Source: Leclercia sp. AS011 (GTDB lineage: Bacteria > Pseudomonadota > Gammaproteobacteria > Enterobacterales > Enterobacteriaceae). From it: a DNA stretch of 64,000 bases. The DNA lies in assembly GCF_037152535.1 (NCBI RefSeq), contig NZ_JBBCMA010000007.1:124001-188000 (forward strand). The letters are read 5' to 3'. The position numbers and the translations under genes were made by a program. This document shows positions 25,373 through 35,235 of this stretch, piece after piece (within the stretch, counting starts at the first letter, position 1; each line of letters opens with the position of its first letter). The notes below the pieces were generated by a model, which ran no database searches, was not told where the DNA came from, and saw nothing but the letters and a program-made list of their open reading frames with translations.

Positions 25373-25447
25373 GCCGGGTGGCGGCTTCGCCTTACCCGGC
25401 CTACGTTCAGGTTTTTTATAGGCCGGGTAAGCGCAGCGCCACCCGGC
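25373..25447. repeat. REP pair (BIME) between envZ and pckA
   Basis: Two REP units in opposite orientation, 25373-25404 (GCCGGGTGGCGGCTTCGCCT...) and 25419-25447 (ATAGGCCGGGTAAGCGCAGC...), lie between convergent envZ and pckA. A run GTTTTTTA sits between them and CTAAAAAATAA precedes them, giving terminator-like arrangements on both strands. Confidence 0.85.
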
Positions 25448-25454
25448 ACAGTCT

Positions 25455-27074
25455 CTACAGCTTAGGCCCCGCACTCACCAATGCCGCACCCGCTGGCGTA
25501 TCGGTGTACTTCTCGAAGTTTTCCACGAACAGTTTCGCCAGAGTAGTGGCTTTTTCCTGCCACTGCTCCGGTGACGCGTAGGTGTTGCGCGGGTCGAGAA
25601 TATGGCTGTCCACGCCCGGCAGTTCGGTCGGGATCGCCAGGTCGAACATTGGCAGGGTGAAGGTTTCCGCTTCGTCCAGGGAACCGTTCAGAATGGCGTC
25701 GATAATGGCGCGGGTATCTTTGATGGAGATACGTTTGCCGGTGCCGTTCCAGCCGGTGTTCACCAGATACGCCTGAGCACCTGCGGCCTGCATGCGTTTC
25801 ACCAGCACTTCGGCGTACTGGGTCGGGTGCAGCGACAGGAAGGCTGCGCCGAAGCAGGCGGAGAAGGTTGGGGTCGGCTCAGTCACGCCGCGCTCGGTAC
25901 CGGCCAGCTTGGCGGTAAAACCGGAGAGGAAGTGATACTGGGTCTGGCTGGCGGTCAGGCGTGAAACCGGCGGCAGCACGCCGAACGCGTCGGCGGTGAG
26001 GAAGATCACCTTGGTCGCGTGGCCTGCTTTCGACACCGGCTTAACAATGTTGTCGATGTGGTAGATAGGGTAGCTGACGCGGGTGTTTTCGGTTTTGGAC
26101 GCATCGTCAAAATCGACCGACCCGTCGGCACGCACCGTCACGTTCTCCAGCAGCGCATCGCGGCGGATCGCCTGGAAGATATCCGGCTCCGCTTCTGCCG
26201 ACAGACGAATAGTCTTGGCGTAGCAGCCGCCTTCGAAGTTGAATACCCCGTCATCATCCCAGCCGTGTTCGTCATCGCCGATCAGGCGGCGTTTCGGATC
26301 GGTGGAGAGGGTGGTTTTACCGGTGCCGGACAGGCCGAAGAACACCGCCACGTCGCCTTTCTCGCCCACGTTCGCCGAGCAGTGCATCGAGGCAATGCCC
26401 TGGAGCGGCAGCAGGTAGTTCATCACCGAGAACATCCCTTTCTTCATTTCGCCGCCGTACCAGGTCCCGCCGATCAGCTGGATACGCTCCGTCAGGTTAA
26501 AGGCGACGAAGTTTTCTGAGTTCAGACCCTGCTCTTTCCAGTTCGGGTTGGTGCATTTCGCACCGTTCATCACCACGAAGTCAGGTTCGAAGCTCTGCAG
26601 CTCTTCATCGGTGGGGCGAATGAACATGTTCTTCACGAAATGCGCCTGCCAGGCGACTTCGGTGATAAAGCGAACGGAAAGGCGGGTGTCGGCGTTGGCG
26701 CCGCAGTAAGCATCGATGATGAACAGACGCTTGCCGGAGAGTTGTTGGGTGACGAGGGTTTTCAGCTGCTGCCAGACTTCCGGGGAGATCGCTTTATTGT
26801 CGTTCTTCCCTTTGCCGTTATCCGCCCACCACAGGGTGTCGCGGGTGGTGTCGTCACGGACAATGTACTTATCTTTCGGCGAACGGCCGGTAAAAATACC
26901 GGTGTCGACAGCGATAGCGCCGGTGGTCGTCAATATACCGCGTTCGTATCCTTCCAGTGCTGGATTGAGCTCTTCCTGATACAGCGTATCGTAATCGGGG
27001 TTGTAGACGATATCGTGAGCGTCGTTGATACCATAAGCCTTGAGATCCTGCGGGGTTAAACCATTAACACGCAT
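25455..27074 (-). CDS. pckA: phosphoenolpyruvate carboxykinase (ATP)
   Basis: Gluconeogenic enzyme: oxaloacetate + ATP to PEP + CO2 + ADP. 539 aa (E. coli 540). The P-loop [15 protein letters not shown] and the metal-binding stretch [13 protein letters not shown] are seen, as is the oxaloacetate site [14 protein letters not shown]-like palindrome lies about 120-136 bp upstream of the start, in keeping with catabolite control. Confidence 0.97.
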   Translation of the reverse strand: MRVNGLTPQDLKAYGINDAHDIVYNPDYDTLYQEELNPALEGYERGILTTTGAIAVDTGIFTGRSPKDKYIVRDDTTRDTLWWADNGKGKNDNKAISPEVWQQLKTLVTQQLSGKRLFIIDAYCGANADTRLSVRFITEVAWQAHFVKNMFIRPTDEELQSFEPDFVVMNGAKCTNPNWKEQGLNSENFVAFNLTERIQLIGGTWYGGEMKKGMFSVMNYLLPLQGIASMHCSANVGEKGDVAVFFGLSGTGKTTLSTDPKRRLIGDDEHGWDDDGVFNFEGGCYAKTIRLSAEAEPDIFQAIRRDALLENVTVRADGSVDFDDASKTENTRVSYPIYHIDNIVKPVSKAGHATKVIFLTADAFGVLPPVSRLTASQTQYHFLSGFTAKLAGTERGVTEPTPTFSACFGAAFLSLHPTQYAEVLVKRMQAAGAQAYLVNTGWNGTGKRISIKDTRAIIDAILNGSLDEAETFTLPMFDLAIPTELPGVDSHILDPRNTYASPEQWQEKATTLAKLFVENFEKYTDTPAGAALVSAGPKL

Positions 27075-27453
27075 ATCACTGCTCCTTAGCCAATATATAC
27101 TGCCTGAAATTGTAGGGTTTTTCCTCGAATGTTAACCGCGACCGGGCTCATAGATTTGCGTATCTGGACAAAAACCCTTTATGACGGAAAACGCTGTGAC
27201 TCCTGTCACTTCGCGGAGCAGATTATGGCAGGAATCACTTTTTGGTTGGCGAAAATGTTCTGAAAAGGTTAATTGCTGGTAAATTTAACTACGAGAATGT
27301 GAGTGTAAGCGCATACATGAAAGAAAATTACGAAAGACTTACATTACTGATAACGATTCAGCAGAACTGGCAGGAATAGTGAATAAAAAGAAAGGGTAGC
27401 CGAGCAGAGGGAAAGGTCAACTGCCCCCTTCAGAGGGCAGTTAACGGGACAAC
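27075..27453. other. pckA-hslO intergenic region
   Basis: This 379-bp stretch has no supported gene. It holds a CRP-like site at 27195-27210 and, by hslO, a hairpin AACTGCC/GGGCAGTT at 27419-27442 without a good U-run. In E. coli K-12 yhgE lies between these two genes; no remnant is recognisable here. Confidence 0.8.
27195..27210 (-). promoter_or_regulatory. CRP-like site upstream of pckA
   Basis: TGTGACTCCTGTCACT has both CRP half-sites (TGTGA-N6-TCACA with one mismatch). Its centre is about 128 bp upstream of the pckA start codon; pckA is CRP-dependent in E. coli. Confidence 0.6.
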
Positions 27454-28332
27454 TTAGTGCAACTGAGGATCGGCCGGGGAGGCGTTATTACGGATCTCAG
27501 CAATGTCCATCGCGTTGAAGACGTAATGCGAACCGCAATAGTCGCAGTGCATGTCGATCTCGCCCTCTTCGGCCATGATGCTGTCGATCTCTTCATCCGG
27601 CAGGGTTTTCAGCGCGCCCGCACAGCGTTCACGGGAGCAGGTGCATTTGAACTCGACGTCCTGCGGATCGTACAGCGTCACCTCTTCTTCGTGGTACAAA
27701 CGCCACAGCACTTCGTTCGCTGGCAGAGTCAGCAGCTCTTCGGCTTTGATGGTTTCGGTCAGCGTTGCCAGATGCTCGAAATCATTGGTCTGAGCATCCT
27801 GCGCAGGCAGCACCTGGAGCAGCATACCGCCGGCTGCAGGCTGGCCATCCACTTCACCGGTACGGATGAACAGGCGGGTTGGCAGCTGTTCGGAACGCAT
27901 GAAGTAATCTTCCAGGCAGGCGGCAAGCGTATCGCCTTCCAGACCGACCACGCCCTGATAGCGTTCACCCTCTTCCGGAGAGATGGTGATCACCAGGTAG
28001 CCGTTACCGACCAGGGTTTTCAGGTCTGCGCCTTCCGGGATCTCGCCCTGTACGCGCGCCACGCCGCGCATCTGCTGCTGGTTATTGCCGTTGATCACCG
28101 CCAGGCTCATCGGGCCATCACCCTGCAGCTGCACGGTAATATCACCGGCAAATTTCAGGGTGGCGGTCAGCAGGCTGGTGGCAACCAGCAGCTCGCCCAG
28201 CACGGTTTTGACCGGCTGCGGGTAGTTGTGGTTTTCCAGGATCTGTTTCCAGGTTTCGGATACCGTCACCAGCTCGCCGCGAACGGCAAATTGTTCAAAC
28301 AGATAGCGGTGTAATTGGTCGTGTTGGGCCAT
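27454..28332 (-). CDS. hslO: redox-regulated holdase chaperone Hsp33
   Basis: Cytoplasmic chaperone switched on by oxidation with zinc release. 292 aa, as in E. coli. The C-terminal redox switch has the four zinc cysteines CxC ([10 protein letters not shown]) and CxxC (HCDYCGSH). Start [15 protein letters not shown] at 28332 matches the family; nine further codons upstream are open but run toward the hslR stop. 23 bp after hslR, so probably one transcript with yrfG-hslR. Confidence 0.96.
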   Translation of the reverse strand: MAQHDQLHRYLFEQFAVRGELVTVSETWKQILENHNYPQPVKTVLGELLVATSLLTATLKFAGDITVQLQGDGPMSLAVINGNNQQQMRGVARVQGEIPEGADLKTLVGNGYLVITISPEEGERYQGVVGLEGDTLAACLEDYFMRSEQLPTRLFIRTGEVDGQPAAGGMLLQVLPAQDAQTNDFEHLATLTETIKAEELLTLPANEVLWRLYHEEEVTLYDPQDVEFKCTCSRERCAGALKTLPDEEIDSIMAEEGEIDMHCDYCGSHYVFNAMDIAEIRNNASPADPQLH

Positions 28333-28355
28333 AGTCATCTCTCGTTCAGCAAGAA

Positions 28356-28757
28356 TCACTCATTCTCGCCATTTTTAAATTTAATCAGATCGCGACGCTC
28401 TTTCTTGTCCGGTCGCCTGTCGGGATGCGGCATGGTCAGGGCATTCAGCTTGCGCGCCTGCGCCATCTTCTCGCGCTTTTCAACGCTTTCTGCCGTCTCT
28501 TCATACAGGGTGCTGGCTTCCGTTGCCGGGCGACGCTGTTCGGTGACGTTTTTCACGATCACCGTCCGTTCGTCGTTGCCCTGACGCAGGGTCAGGGTGG
28601 CGTTCAGCTCCACGAGCTTGCTCGGTTTGCTGCGCTGCCCGTTGTAATGCACTTTGCCGCCTTCAATCATTTCCCGGGCGAGGGCGCGCGTTTTGTAAAA
28701 GCGGGCAGCCCACAGCCATTTGTCCAGTCTTACCCCTTCGGAGGGCTTCTCTTTCAT
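28356..28757 (-). CDS. hslR: heat shock protein 15 (S4-domain ribosome rescue factor)
   Basis: Binds free 50S subunits that carry peptidyl-tRNA. 133 aa, as in E. coli. An S4 RNA-binding domain is at the N-terminus ([20 protein letters not shown]), and the C-terminus is basic ([15 protein letters not shown]). Its start overlaps the yrfG stop (ATGA), so translation is coupled. Confidence 0.96.
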   Translation of the reverse strand: MKEKPSEGVRLDKWLWAARFYKTRALAREMIEGGKVHYNGQRSKPSKLVELNATLTLRQGNDERTVIVKNVTEQRRPATEASTLYEETAESVEKREKMAQARKLNALTMPHPDRRPDKKERRDLIKFKNGENE

Positions 28758-29437
28758 GGCTTCTCCTTCACGGTGAGTGAGGGGATCATCCGGCGATAGT
28801 CGTTCAGCCCCGGATGCCGCAGATAGCTTTTTTCAGCCAGGCCAGAATCAGGATTGGTGACGCCAAGGCAATAGCGAATGCCAAATTTTGCCGCCGCATC
28901 CAGAATGGGTTCGCTGTCATCAATGAACAACGTTCTTTCTGGCTGCAGGCCGGTCTCTTCTGCCACCGCCTGCCACAATCGCTGATCCTCTTTCGGATAA
29001 CCAAATGTGTGGGTGGAAAGTAATAAATCAAGGTGTGAGGCCAGGCCGGTATGTTCCAGCTTCACCGCCAGATTATGCGGATGCGCGTTGGTCAGCAGTA
29101 TGCGCCGCTTGCCGCTCGCTTTCAGGGCATCGAGAAAGGGAACGGTATCTTCACGCAGCACGGCGTGCGGGCCCTGCGCGGTGGTCATCGCGCAAATATC
29201 CAGACCGAGGCGTTCGCTCCAGTAGTCCAGGCAGTACCAGTTTAGCGTATGTTGTACGGCGGTATATTGCTGGCGGATGAATTCCTGCGCCTCTGCCGGG
29301 GAGATCCCCTGCTGCTCGCCGTAGGTCTCCGGCACCAGTTTTTGCCAGAAGTGGTTATCAAAAGCGAGATCGAGCAGCGTGCCGTCCATATCCAGCAGGA
29401 CGGTATCGACCTCCTGCCAGGCGATATCAAAATGCAT
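28754..29437 (-). CDS. yrfG: HAD-family phosphatase (GMP/IMP nucleotidase YrfG)
   Basis: HAD hydrolase that in E. coli acts on purine nucleoside monophosphates. 227 aa (E. coli 222). Motif I DMDGTLLDL, motif II LLTNAH, motif III lysine in YPKEDQ, and motif IV LFIDDSEPI are all seen. Start MHFDIAWQEVD at 29437 fits homology. It overlaps hslR by 4 bp, and its last residues (VKEKP) extend past the E. coli end. Confidence 0.93.
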   Translation of the reverse strand: MHFDIAWQEVDTVLLDMDGTLLDLAFDNHFWQKLVPETYGEQQGISPAEAQEFIRQQYTAVQHTLNWYCLDYWSERLGLDICAMTTAQGPHAVLREDTVPFLDALKASGKRRILLTNAHPHNLAVKLEHTGLASHLDLLLSTHTFGYPKEDQRLWQAVAEETGLQPERTLFIDDSEPILDAAAKFGIRYCLGVTNPDSGLAEKSYLRHPGLNDYRRMIPSLTVKEKP

Positions 29438-29501
29438 GGGGGAAAACTCCAGCCAGAAGAAACGTGCGCGACAGGGTAGCATATCCTGCCGCGCGGGAGC
29501 G

Positions 29502-31637
29502 TTATCCGATCAGGCTCTCAGGCGCGGGGATAAGCTTCGGGTTGAGGCAATTTTCGTAGTATTGCTGAATATCTGCCAGGCGGGTGCGCGAGCGCTGGTA
29601 GCGGCGCAGCGCCATAAAGGCGTTCCAGAGCATGCAGACCAGCATCGTCAGCATCAGCAGCGAGGTGGCAATGTAGCGCCATAACCCGGCGCTGTCCGGC
29701 ATGCTGTGCAGTTCGACATGGCGGGTGCCGTTAGCATCGGTAAAGAGGCCCGTCACAATCCCTTCGGCGCTGAACGGCGTGCGCATCAGCATCTGGGCCA
29801 GGCGCTGGAATTCTCCCCACTGCTCCTGGGCCGGGTAATCATACAGCGCCACTGACGGGTAGGGCTGATCGACCAGCTCGCTGCCTTCGTCACTGACGAT
29901 CACAAAGCCGCCGGGAGCCGGGCTGTTAAGCGCCTGCGCGGCACGTGAGGTTTCGCGCATGACGAACGGCGCGGTGGAGGTGGCAACTAGGTTTTCCAGC
30001 GACTCCGCGCTGACCGGACGCAGCAGCACGTTGACGCCATCGAGACGGCCGCCATCGGCACGTTTCACCAGCGCCTCCCAGTCTTTGCTGTTGCCGAGGT
30101 TCACCAGCGCATTTTTCAGCCGGACGCACTCATCCTGTTCTGCACAGAGCTCCTGGGTTTTCATCACGATATCGCCGAAGTCATCCAGCAGGATCATGCC
30201 CGATTTCTGAATGGCCGAGCGTAATGCCGGACTGACGCGTGAATTATCTTCCGGTTTGGGATGCAACTGGCTCGACAGCGCCTGAGTCAGGGCCGTGGCT
30301 TTGTTGACGATGTCGGATTCCGGCAGCGGCAGGGGTGCCGCGTCATTCCAGATCACCTGCGAGCAATCAAACGGCGTAAAAGGTGAGCTCTGGCGGGCGT
30401 TCCAGGTGCCAGGAGCGTGGATATTACACATCCCGGTACCCTTCAGACGCAGCGTATCGCCAATGCGCACGCCCGCACTTTCGAGCTCCCCGACGCTGGT
30501 GGCCTCGATGGTCTGGGCACCTTTAATCCACGACAGGGTAAATTTGATCGGCATATCCAGCGGGACGAAGAGAACCAGCATCGCCAGCACCAGCCCGGCA
30601 CCACCGGCAATTACCGTGCTGCGCAGCCAGTGCTGTAGCGGGAAGTTTTTGACCTCGTCATGCAGGGATAAATAGCGGCCCTGGCGCACGACGTGCCGAT
30701 CCAGATAGATATCAATATCGGTTTTTTGCCCTAAATCCTGCGCCAGCCAAGGCTGCCAGTGGCGCGGATAGATCAGGTCGATAATCCCCAGCGAGATATT
30801 GTTGACGTGATCCTGATCGTTTTCGCCAAACAGGCCCCAGCGCTTTGGTGTGCCGCGCAGGCAGTGGATCTCACGCAGCGCAGTTTTAGCGGGCGGGGCA
30901 AATAATCCCCAGAGGCCCGCCGCCAGCAACAGCACGCCGCCTCCGGCAAGCCAGGGGGCAAAAACATCCGGGCTCATCAGACAGAAGAAGAAGAGCAGGA
31001 ACGCGGCGACAATCAGCAATGCTTCGCGAATGCCGTCCGGGCGGCTCAGGGCGTACTCTTCGTGGGTCTCCTGACGAATATTCAGCAGCTCAATCTGCTC
31101 GGTCTCTTCGCCACGAATCGACGCCTGGGTGGAACTGACGTGCTCCAGTGAAAAGTGGGGCGCTTCCTGAACATACTCGGCGATGGAGTGACCATTGAGG
31201 GCAATCACCAGCGGGATGGAGTCGGTGTGGATCAGCTCAACGCTGTTTTCATCATTGATATACTGTTCCCAGGACGGCGGCAGATGGACCTCAGCCGAGT
31301 CGAGGTAGTAACGCCATTTATTGGGATCGTCAGTGGTAATACCGTAGCGGGTAATGGAGCGCGTCACGCAGAGCACGGTATTGCTCTGGGCATTGAGGCT
31401 TAACGAAACCGGCGCGGCGCTGGCACCTGTCGCCGGTGTCTGCTGGATACGGTTAAAGGACTCAAGATATTGCTCAATCGCGCTGCGTTCTTCAGCGGTG
31501 AGCTTACGGGTATTCGCCCCGGCAAAGGCATTGAGATAAGGCAGGCGATATCGACGCTGCGCCCGACGCCTGTACAACCACCCTGCAATGAATGCGCAGG
31601 CCAGCATAGCAGCGATGACAATCAAAATGGTGCTCAT
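29502..31637 (-). CDS. igaA: Rcs phosphorelay inhibitor IgaA (YrfF)
   Basis: Inner-membrane protein that restrains the Rcs envelope stress phosphorelay; essential in Salmonella unless Rcs is inactivated. 711 aa, as in E. coli. Hydrophobic segments are at the N-terminus (about 1-22), near residues 200-245, around 340-360 and near the C-terminus (SLLMLTMLVCMLWNAFMAL). The large region between about 360 and 650, with cysteines in GTGMCNIH, FDCSQ, LCAEQDEC, is the periplasmic part. Divergent from nudE. Confidence 0.95.
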   Translation of the reverse strand: MSTILIVIAAMLACAFIAGWLYRRRAQRRYRLPYLNAFAGANTRKLTAEERSAIEQYLESFNRIQQTPATGASAAPVSLSLNAQSNTVLCVTRSITRYGITTDDPNKWRYYLDSAEVHLPPSWEQYINDENSVELIHTDSIPLVIALNGHSIAEYVQEAPHFSLEHVSSTQASIRGEETEQIELLNIRQETHEEYALSRPDGIREALLIVAAFLLFFFCLMSPDVFAPWLAGGGVLLLAAGLWGLFAPPAKTALREIHCLRGTPKRWGLFGENDQDHVNNISLGIIDLIYPRHWQPWLAQDLGQKTDIDIYLDRHVVRQGRYLSLHDEVKNFPLQHWLRSTVIAGGAGLVLAMLVLFVPLDMPIKFTLSWIKGAQTIEATSVGELESAGVRIGDTLRLKGTGMCNIHAPGTWNARQSSPFTPFDCSQVIWNDAAPLPLPESDIVNKATALTQALSSQLHPKPEDNSRVSPALRSAIQKSGMILLDDFGDIVMKTQELCAEQDECVRLKNALVNLGNSKDWEALVKRADGGRLDGVNVLLRPVSAESLENLVATSTAPFVMRETSRAAQALNSPAPGGFVIVSDEGSELVDQPYPSVALYDYPAQEQWGEFQRLAQMLMRTPFSAEGIVTGLFTDANGTRHVELHSMPDSAGLWRYIATSLLMLTMLVCMLWNAFMALRRYQRSRTRLADIQQYYENCLNPKLIPAPESLIG

Positions 31638-31962
31638 GCTTTCCCCATCTTACTTTTTCTTACAGGTGTAGTCAGTAGCACCTTTTTAACAGTGAACGCG
31701 TATCTGTGGTTGGCTATCGGCATGTAAGGTGTTGAACTTGAGCAATATGAAGCGCATCCCAGTGATCGCTGATGATAGCAAAGCTAATCCTGTCGGGATA
31801 TCAGCAAATTCCTGGAATAATTTCAAGCTCTTGACATTTTACCTGAAATAAGGAATGAATCTGCACAGGTTACATAAATGTAAATAAAACGCGATTGACA
31901 TTGCCGAAACCGTGCGGCGTATCGCACAATGACGCCAGTTCACTCAGCAAAGACCCATCAAA
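31638..31962. other. igaA-nudE divergent intergenic region
   Basis: This 325-bp stretch has no supported gene. Two TTGACA hexamers (31831-31836 and 31895-31900) point toward nudE, but neither has a good -10 at the right distance. I see no recognised operator. Confidence 0.55.
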
Positions 31963-32523
31963 ATGAGCAAACCCTTACAAAAGCCCACCATCCTGAATGT
32001 TGAGACCGTCGCCAAATCGCGTCTGTTTAATGTTGAAAGTGTGGACCTGGAGTTCAGTAACGGCGTGCGCCGCGTCTACGAGCGTATGCGTCCCTCCACG
32101 CGCGAAGCCGTCATGATTGTGCCCATTGTTGACGAGCATCTGATCCTGATCCGCGAGTACGCGGTGGGGACCGAATCTTACGAACTTGGCTTCTCTAAAG
32201 GGCTGATCGATCCCGGTGAATCGGTCTACGAGGCCGCGAACCGCGAGCTGAAAGAAGAGGTAGGGTTTGGTGCGAATGAGCTAACCTTCCTGAAAAAGCT
32301 CAGCATGGCTCCCTCCTATTTTTCCAGCAAAATGAATATCGTGCTGGCGGAAGATCTCTATCCGGAATCGCTGGAAGGGGATGAACCCGAGCCGCTGCCG
32401 CAGGTACGCTGGCCGCTGGCGCATCTGATGGATCTGCTGGAAGAGCCTGATTTTAACGAAGCCCGGAACGTGAGCGCGCTGTTTCTGGTGCGGGAGTGGC
32501 TGAAAGGGCAGGGCAGGTTGTAG
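31963..32523 (+). CDS. nudE: ADP compounds hydrolase NudE (Nudix)
   Basis: Hydrolyses ADP-ribose, Ap3A and NADH. 186 aa, as in E. coli. The Nudix box is complete: GLIDPGESVYEAANRELKEE, followed by VGF. Single gene convergent with mrcA; a hairpin separates them. Confidence 0.96.
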   Translation: MSKPLQKPTILNVETVAKSRLFNVESVDLEFSNGVRRVYERMRPSTREAVMIVPIVDEHLILIREYAVGTESYELGFSKGLIDPGESVYEAANRELKEEVGFGANELTFLKKLSMAPSYFSSKMNIVLAEDLYPESLEGDEPEPLPQVRWPLAHLMDLLEEPDFNEARNVSALFLVREWLKGQGRL

Positions 32524-32530
32524 CAGAAGT

Positions 32531-32560
32531 CCCCCTCTCCCATCGGGAAAGGGGGTTGTC
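32531..32560 (+). terminator. hairpin between nudE and mrcA
   Basis: CCCCCTCTCCC-ATC-GGGAAAGGGGG (32531-32555) forms an 11-bp stem with one mismatch, followed by TTGTCGTTT. It is 7 bp after the nudE stop. The U-run is poor, so termination strength is uncertain. Confidence 0.5.
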
Positions 32561-32562
32561 GT

Positions 32563-35115
32563 TTAGAACAGCTCTTGTGTCTCGCCGTTATCAATCAGCG
32601 TCGTACCCACCTCATGCACCGCCTGATGCGTCGGCTGTGTGCCTTCGATGAAATACTCTTCCCGACTGCTGCCGCCATTGGATAGCTGACCGCTGTAGCG
32701 ATCGATATTGACCGTCACCACGCCAGGCGGGGGCGTTAATGGCTGCTCCGGCACGCCGTCCAGCAGCATCTTCATAAAGGCATCCCACGCCGGCTGAGCA
32801 CTCTTGGCCCCGCCTTCGTAACCGGAAATCTGATCTTTGATCGCCCCGGAGGCGGTGGTACGGCCTAAATCACGGCGGTGATCGTCAAAGCCGATCCACA
32901 CCGAGGTCACCGCACCTGGACCGTAACCTGAGAACCATGCATCTTTCGAGCTGTTGGTGGTCCCGGTCTTGCCGCCGATATCCTTGCGCTGCAGATCGCG
33001 ACCGGCGCGCCAGCCCGTACCCTGCCAGCCCGGCTCGCCAAAGATATTACTGTTCAGCGCGCTTTTGATCAGGAACGCCAGCGGGGTGTTAATCACATGC
33101 GGGGCGTACTCCTGAGCCCCGGTCTGCGCCACCAGCGCCTGGTTAGCCTGCTCGAGCTGCGGCTGCGGCACTACCGCGTTTTGCTGCGCCTGGGAAACAG
33201 CAACGTCTTCCATGTCCTGGTTGTTCAGGGATTCTGATTTTGGCGTATCGCCATAAATCACCGGAATATCACACTCGGCGCAGGCAATTTTCGGTTTGGC
33301 TTCGAACAGAACGCCGCCCTGATCGTTCTCGATTTTGCTGATGAAGAACGGATCGACCAGGAAGCCACCGTTCGCCATCACCGCGTAACCGCGCGCAACC
33401 TGCAGCGGGGTAAAGGAGGCCGAGCCCAGCGCCAGCGACTCGGTATGCACGATGTTCTGTGCCGGGAAGCCGAAACGTTGCAGATACTCCGCCGCATAAT
33501 CGACGCCCATGGCGCGCATGGCGCGAACCATCACCACGTTCTTCGACTGCCCCAGACCCTGACGCAGACGAATCGGCCCGGCGTATTCTGGCGGTGAGTT
33601 TTTCGGCCGCCAGTCGGAACCGGCCCCGGCATCCCAGCGGGAGATCGGCACGTCGTTGAGGACACTGGCGAGGGTCAGGCCCTTGTCCATTGCCGCGGTG
33701 TAAAGGAACGGCTTGATATTAGAACCGACCTGGCGCAGCGCCTGGGTGGCACGGTTAAATTTACTCTGGTTGAAATCGAAACCGCCCACCAGCGCCAGCA
33801 CCGCGCCGTTATGCGGGTCGATGGAGACCAGCGCGGAGTTAACGTCCGGGATCTGCCCCAGCCACCAGGCGTCGTTAACCTGACGAACCCAGATCTGCTG
33901 ACCCACCTGCACCGCATCGGTTACCTTGCGCGGAGTGGCACCCTGCTGGGTGTCAGACCGGTATGGACGCGCCCAGCGGATGCCCTCCATGCGCAGCGAC
34001 ACCGAGGTTCCGTCCGCGAGCATCGCCGTGGCTTCCTGCGGATTGGCCTGGGTCACCACTGCCGCGACAAACGGCCCGTAGCCCGGAAGGGGTTTCAGGG
34101 TATCGGTGATCTTTTTGCTGTCCCAGGCGGATTCACCCACCTTCCACAGCACGTTTGACGGGCCGCGGTAGCCGTGGCGCATATCGTAATCAATTACGTT
34201 GTTACGCACCGCCTGCTGCGCGCCCTGCTGGACGTTGCGGGTGATGGTGGTGTAGACGCGGTAACCATCTTCGTAGGCATGCTCGCCGTAGCGGGAGACC
34301 ATCTCCTGACGCACCATCTCGCTGAGATAGGGCGCAGAGAAGGCAATTTCCGGCGCATGGTAGTTGGCGTCAATCACGTCGTTGCGCGCCTGATCGTACT
34401 GGGTCTGGCTGATATAGCCTTCGCTCAGCATACGCGACAGCACCACGTTGCGGCGTGCGGTCGCGCGATCCAGGGAGTAGAGCGGGTTGAAGGTGGAGGG
34501 TGCCTTCGGCAGACCGGCGATGGTCGCCATTTCACTCAGGGTTAACTGGTCAATGGATTTACCGAAATAGACCTGCGCCGCCGCGCCCACGCCGTAGGCA
34601 CGGTAGCCGAGATAGATCTTGTTGAGGTAAAGCTCGAGGATCTCATCTTTATTCAGCATCTGCTCAATGCGGATCGCCAGGAACACTTCCTTGACCTTAC
34701 GCATCAGCGTTTTTTCCGGGCTCAGGAAGAAGTTTCGCGCCAGCTGCTGGGTGATGGTACTCGCACCCTGAGAGGCATGACCTGAGAACAGCGCCACGCT
34801 GGCGGCACGGAAAATCCCCACCGGATCGACGCCATGGTGCTCATAAAAACGGCTGTCCTCGGTGGCAATAAAGGCTTTTACCATTACGGGTGGGATCTGA
34901 TTCAGGGTCAGCGGGATACGGCGCTTCTCGCCGTACTGGGCGATAAGCTCGCCGTCCGTGCTGTAGACCTGCATCGGGATCTGGAGTCGTACATCACGAA
35001 GCGTCGCGACGTCAGGCAGTTGCGGCTCAATATATTTGTACAAACCAAAAATCGAGCCTGCTCCAAGCAGAATGCAACAGACTGCAAGGATCAATAAATA
35101 CTTTACGAACTTCAC
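32563..35115 (-). CDS. mrcA: penicillin-binding protein 1A
   Basis: Bifunctional peptidoglycan glycosyltransferase and DD-transpeptidase. 850 aa, as in E. coli. One N-terminal membrane anchor (about 6-26), then the GT51 domain with the catalytic Glu in EDSRFYEHHGVD and STITQQLARNFFL, an OB-like insert, and the transpeptidase domain with SNIK (serine nucleophile), SKN and KTG (GGKTGTTNSSKDAW). Divergent from hofM. PBP1A is normally helped by LpoA. Confidence 0.97.
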   Translation of the reverse strand: MKFVKYLLILAVCCILLGAGSIFGLYKYIEPQLPDVATLRDVRLQIPMQVYSTDGELIAQYGEKRRIPLTLNQIPPVMVKAFIATEDSRFYEHHGVDPVGIFRAASVALFSGHASQGASTITQQLARNFFLSPEKTLMRKVKEVFLAIRIEQMLNKDEILELYLNKIYLGYRAYGVGAAAQVYFGKSIDQLTLSEMATIAGLPKAPSTFNPLYSLDRATARRNVVLSRMLSEGYISQTQYDQARNDVIDANYHAPEIAFSAPYLSEMVRQEMVSRYGEHAYEDGYRVYTTITRNVQQGAQQAVRNNVIDYDMRHGYRGPSNVLWKVGESAWDSKKITDTLKPLPGYGPFVAAVVTQANPQEATAMLADGTSVSLRMEGIRWARPYRSDTQQGATPRKVTDAVQVGQQIWVRQVNDAWWLGQIPDVNSALVSIDPHNGAVLALVGGFDFNQSKFNRATQALRQVGSNIKPFLYTAAMDKGLTLASVLNDVPISRWDAGAGSDWRPKNSPPEYAGPIRLRQGLGQSKNVVMVRAMRAMGVDYAAEYLQRFGFPAQNIVHTESLALGSASFTPLQVARGYAVMANGGFLVDPFFISKIENDQGGVLFEAKPKIACAECDIPVIYGDTPKSESLNNQDMEDVAVSQAQQNAVVPQPQLEQANQALVAQTGAQEYAPHVINTPLAFLIKSALNSNIFGEPGWQGTGWRAGRDLQRKDIGGKTGTTNSSKDAWFSGYGPGAVTSVWIGFDDHRRDLGRTTASGAIKDQISGYEGGAKSAQPAWDAFMKMLLDGVPEQPLTPPPGVVTVNIDRYSGQLSNGGSSREEYFIEGTQPTHQAVHEVGTTLIDNGETQELF

Positions 35116-35235
35116 TGGAGATTTCCCATTTAGTTTGAACTGGGCAGTTTCTAAACAATCGCGCGGTAGTATAAAGGCAAGCCTGTAGCATTGATATAGC
35201 CGTCATCCCGCGGGACGATAAGGAGATCGTGAAAC

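Noticed and set aside
31831..31923. Two TTGACA boxes as nudE promoters
   Set aside because: No acceptable -10 hexamer at 16-18 bp from either; left as unassigned.
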